From: Sipunculus nudus
Taxonomy: Eukaryota; Annelida; Sipuncula; Golfingiida; Sipunculidae
Length of the DNA stretch: 64,000 nt
NCBI GenBank assembly: GCA_026874595.1
Contig: CM049318.1
Location: 22,049,456 to 22,113,455 of the forward strand
Reading direction: 5' to 3'
In this document: positions 61,044-64,000 of the stretch, piece by piece
Layout of the letters: each line of letters begins with the position of its first letter
Numbering within the stretch: position 1 is the first letter of the stretch
The notes under the pieces: model-generated
What the model saw: the letters and a program-made list of their open reading frames with translations, nothing else
Databases searched by the model: none
What the model was told of the DNA's origin: nothing
Made by a program: the position numbers and the translations under genes

Positions 61044-61320
61044 TTATTTATGAAAATGTTCAGTTACACATTAACCCGTGTTTTCATGTATTTGCAATCT
61101 TCAGATGTGATCTGTCATAGTGAACTGGTTATATTAAAATTCTAAAGCCCTTATATTTTGTCTTTTAACTTTTCTCGGTTACCCCGTGAAACATTTTACG
61201 TGTTTCAAAATAGGTTATAACAGGGAACAATAATTGATTTCACTTCACAGACAGACCTTAGGTTTAATTAGTCATTTCCTCATTTTATTCACTCCCTTGT
61301 TAATTCGAAATGACCGAGAA
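58986..61320. other. Intergenic region upstream of the acid phosphatase gene
   Basis: No gene is supported. It contains short CT and TG runs with a G run near 59640-59740, a C run near 59800, a fragment of the CAGGGGCGGAT family at about 60880-60930 (GGGTTGGACCCCTCC .. GATCCGCCCCTGC), and (AT)22 at 60997-61040. Confidence 0.55.
60997..61040. repeat. (AT)n microsatellite
   Basis: About 22 AT units. Confidence 0.9.
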
Positions 61321-61331
61321 ATTCCGCTTTC

Positions 61332-61415
61332 TCTGTTCACCTTTGGGTAAGAAAAACAAAAGAAATTAAAAACGTCGAAATATCACAGCCATTGAACAAA
61401 ACAAAGGTGAACAGA
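61332..61415. promoter_or_regulatory. 14-bp perfect inverted repeat before the acid phosphatase start
   Basis: TCTGTTCACCTTTG (61332-61345) and its exact reverse complement (61402-61415), ending 5 bp before the ATG. It may be a promoter site pair or a 5' UTR hairpin; the transcription start is unknown. Confidence 0.5.
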
Positions 61416-61420
61416 CGAAA

Positions 61421-63239
61421 ATGGCTTCCGCACAAAATTTATTACTCGCCTGTTGTTTCCTGTTAAGTGGTATATCTGGGGTTATCAGCCAGGCCAAGTC
61501 AAGCTTAAGACTTGTGCAAATTGTAAGTAAAATGCTTTTCTATTTAACTTTCATCAATTTATTTAATCCTCTAAAGTATAAATAATAGATATTCTTTTTG
61601 CAATGGTTTGGCCTTTGGCTCATCTCATTTGATTTGACAGATTTAATTCCGTGGTTATACGATCTTATGACAGGGTCACGTTAGAGTGAATCATATATCA
61701 CCTGATAAACAAAACAAGATACAGTGTATTTAGTGGGCTTTGGATATATCTCAACTTTTCATCACTCTTGTAGTTTATACTTACCAGTAACACAGTAAAC
61801 AATACTGAATCAGATTTTTTTGTGATTCAGAATTATATGAAGGCATAGTAGTTCTGGTCAATAAATCAAACCACTTATTTTAAAAGTTAAAATCAGAATA
61901 AATTATTGATAAAGTGTGTTTCATGTAGATTCACCAAGACCACTTATTAGCAATATCAGACTTTCATTTTTTTTTCACAAAATATATTTACAATGTGATA
62001 ATGCTTATTGTTCTGATAATGCTCCTATTTGTTCATGAGATCATGATGCTCCCCCCCCTTAAAACTGAAAGTGCAGCTATTCCACTTTTGGAGTCCAGAA
62101 CTTGTAGCTGAGGGCCTCACAAATACCTTGTCTTTCCCAATATGCTTTATATGCTTTTATTATAAATGCTTTATTGATCTGCTCAGCTGCTCTTCATCAA
62201 CATCTTGAGTTTAGTGCTAATGTTAAACCATGAATGGTTCCAAATAGAGAGACCCTTTGGAATTGTATAAGTGACTTTTTGAAGGTATCAACATAAAATA
62301 ATCACCTTTTTATTGTCATTGGATTCTTTACAAAAATTTCTGAAAGGTTGTTGCACCAAAAAAATGCTCGATTGCCCTACACATCAATAATTTTACCAAA
62401 AGCCCTAATGTTTACACAGAGAAGAAGTCGCCATGGTAACCTGCAGTGTCTCACAGTTCTTTGCAACAGGATTTAGACTGGGACCCCACTCTGATCTTAT
62501 CGCTATCAGAACTGAAAAAAACAGGCATTAATAGAGGTCCTTGCAATGTACCAGTTGAATGTCTGCTCACAATAAGTTCATGAAGTTTGTTATATTTAAA
62601 TCCCAGCGGGATTAAAGGATCTTTAGGGATAATGTATCATTAATATAATAAGGTATGATCATGGTTATGTTGCAAGAAAATTTTTTTTACTACCAAAGGC
62701 ATGAACAGATGTTATTAATGTGTATATGTAGTTCTTATTGATTTTTTTTGGTGCCCTTTACCATTTCACCATTACAAGGCCTTATTGTAAATGTCATTCC
62801 AAAACTGTGGTCATATCACAGTTGTGGATTCTGCAACAAACACCTTACCAGCCCAAACTCCTCGGCCCATCAGTGTCCAGCACAAAAGTGACACATTCTG
62901 TTTCTCTCAGCCATGAAATCAGGTGCTGATGGGCCAGGGGGTGGGGATGGGGGTGTTTGTGAGGCCCGCACCAGTCCAGTTCTGGACTACCACTTTTGCC
63001 ACTTAAGTGAAATTCCCTCCAGTAAAGTGGGAAAAACTCCAACATTTGTAGGTTTGACTTATCAGAATTATACCATACACATACATATATTCAGAATTCT
63101 AATATGAAATTCTAACAGCTGAGATTTATCTATTGTATTTCAGGTTTATCGCCATGGAGACCGAAGTCCAACCCATAACTACCCGAATGACAATTACACA
63201 GAAGCCACATGGCCACAAGGGTATGGTCAGCTAACACAG
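61421..63239 (+). CDS. Histidine acid phosphatase, first two coding exons (lysosomal/prostatic type)
   Basis: Phosphomonoesterase of the histidine phosphatase superfamily, branch 2, expected in lysosomes or secreted. Exon 1 is 61421-61522 (34 codons, donor GTAAGT) and exon 2 is 63144-63239 (32 codons, acceptor TTTCAG, donor GTTAGT); both are phase 0. The start codon is followed by a signal peptide (LLLACCFLLSGISGVIS). The mature N-terminus reads LRLVQIVYRHGDRSP with the catalytic RHGDRxP motif at residues 37-43 (His38 is the expected nucleophile), then WPQGYGQLTQ, as in animal acid phosphatases. The rest, including the HD proton-donor motif, must lie beyond 64000. No further exon was seen in 63240-64000. 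Confidence 0.9.
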
Positions 63240-64000
63240 GTTAGTTACCTTGACATGAAAAGGAAAGAGCTGCTGGAAACAATCTGAAACATGATGTGGT
63301 ACCTGCATTTGCACTAGCCTTAATTAAATCAGACTCTTTGCTAGACTGTCATTTAATGTCAATTCTTTGGCACATCTACCAGGCCTGGTTCTGATATTTA
63401 CAAATAACAACTTTATTTACTACATCCCAATACACATTGAAATTCATATGTTCATTTAATTGGAATTCAAGTGTTGTCTACTTTGTCTTCTGTAAAACTA
63501 ACGAAATTGATTGTGTGAATAAATTGTGATCCACTGTTTTCATGGAATTAATTTGGATTAAAGCCACTTGTTACTTGACCAATGCATTTTTCTTATGGAA
63601 CTGCACTGGATTTTATTTAAAATATGTGTATACATTAGTACATTTCGTCATGCTGCATATTATTTTGCTCAGGCACACTCTTTCACCATGGATACAGAAG
63701 TTTGCACATGTGATTTTAGTCGTATCAGACTAAAAGACATGAGACATGTAGAGGTGATACATGTTTGACAAGAAAATGGAAAAATGTGCTGTAGTCAATA
63801 TTGTTTTGTGAAAAACCCATTACCTCTCTGGTAAGTTATTGCGGCAACTAAAACTTAACAGATAAAAGAAGACCACATGATAACAATGAACTTTTGGTAT
63901 ACCATAATATAATATGGGTATACTGTCGTAGATGGACATATAAAAATGACAAATGAATCATGACACCTGAGGAATAAAAATCTCTGATGCCAAGGCCTAA
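63240..64000 (+). other. Acid phosphatase intron 2 (continues past the window)
   Basis: AT-rich DNA. No exon matching the next conserved block of the family is visible, so it is presumed intronic. Confidence 0.6.

Overview
This window looks like nuclear DNA of an animal, probably a marine mollusc and most likely a bivalve. The reasons are intron-containing metazoan genes with GT-AG junctions, AT-rich intergenic DNA full of (AT)n arrays and poly-C/poly-G runs, and interspersed repeats whose ends resemble families I associate with mollusc genomes. The species cannot be named from sequence alone.

Five protein-coding genes can be supported. (1) The last two exons of ribosomal protein L27 (RPL27, +, 1966-2588). 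(2) A complete alpha-tubulin gene (+, ATG 12150, stop 19105; 3 exons, 451 aa). (3) A complete ten-exon matrix metalloproteinase (+, 27260-35633; 582 aa) with cysteine switch, furin site, HExxHxxGxxH zinc site, hinge, hemopexin domain and a GPI-type tail. (4) A second complete alpha-tubulin gene on the opposite strand (ATG 57383, stop 54042; same 3-exon structure, 451 aa). (5) The first two exons of a secreted or lysosomal histidine acid phosphatase (+, from 61421), which runs out of the window.

The two alpha-tubulin genes face each other across about 35 kb, with the metalloproteinase between them. Both split the coding sequence directly after the ATG and again after codon 75, and both have a TATAAATA box with upstream CCAAT boxes. 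Their upstream sequences otherwise differ: gene 1 has a near-perfect RFX X-box and gene 2 has an E2F-like site. The first 161 bp of exon 2 are identical in the two copies, while the last 62 bp carry eight silent differences, a pattern that suggests local gene conversion. Intron 2 of gene 1 is about ten times longer than that of gene 2 because it holds a 2.8-kb repeat with another repeat nested inside it.

The rest is intergenic or intronic DNA rich in repeats: MITE-like elements with CAGGGGCGGA ends, a second MITE family of three copies flanked by TTA or ATA, a repeat family ending in the hairpin GACCCATGGGTC plus a CTTGTT tail, minisatellites (31-bp units upstream of the metalloproteinase and about 33-bp units in its last intron), a LINE 3' end, and many microsatellites. 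I found no CRISPR array, tRNA, rRNA or prokaryotic operon, and no clearly new multi-gene system. The most interesting signals are the conversion tract, the altered structural-zinc site of the metalloproteinase, and the repeat architecture.
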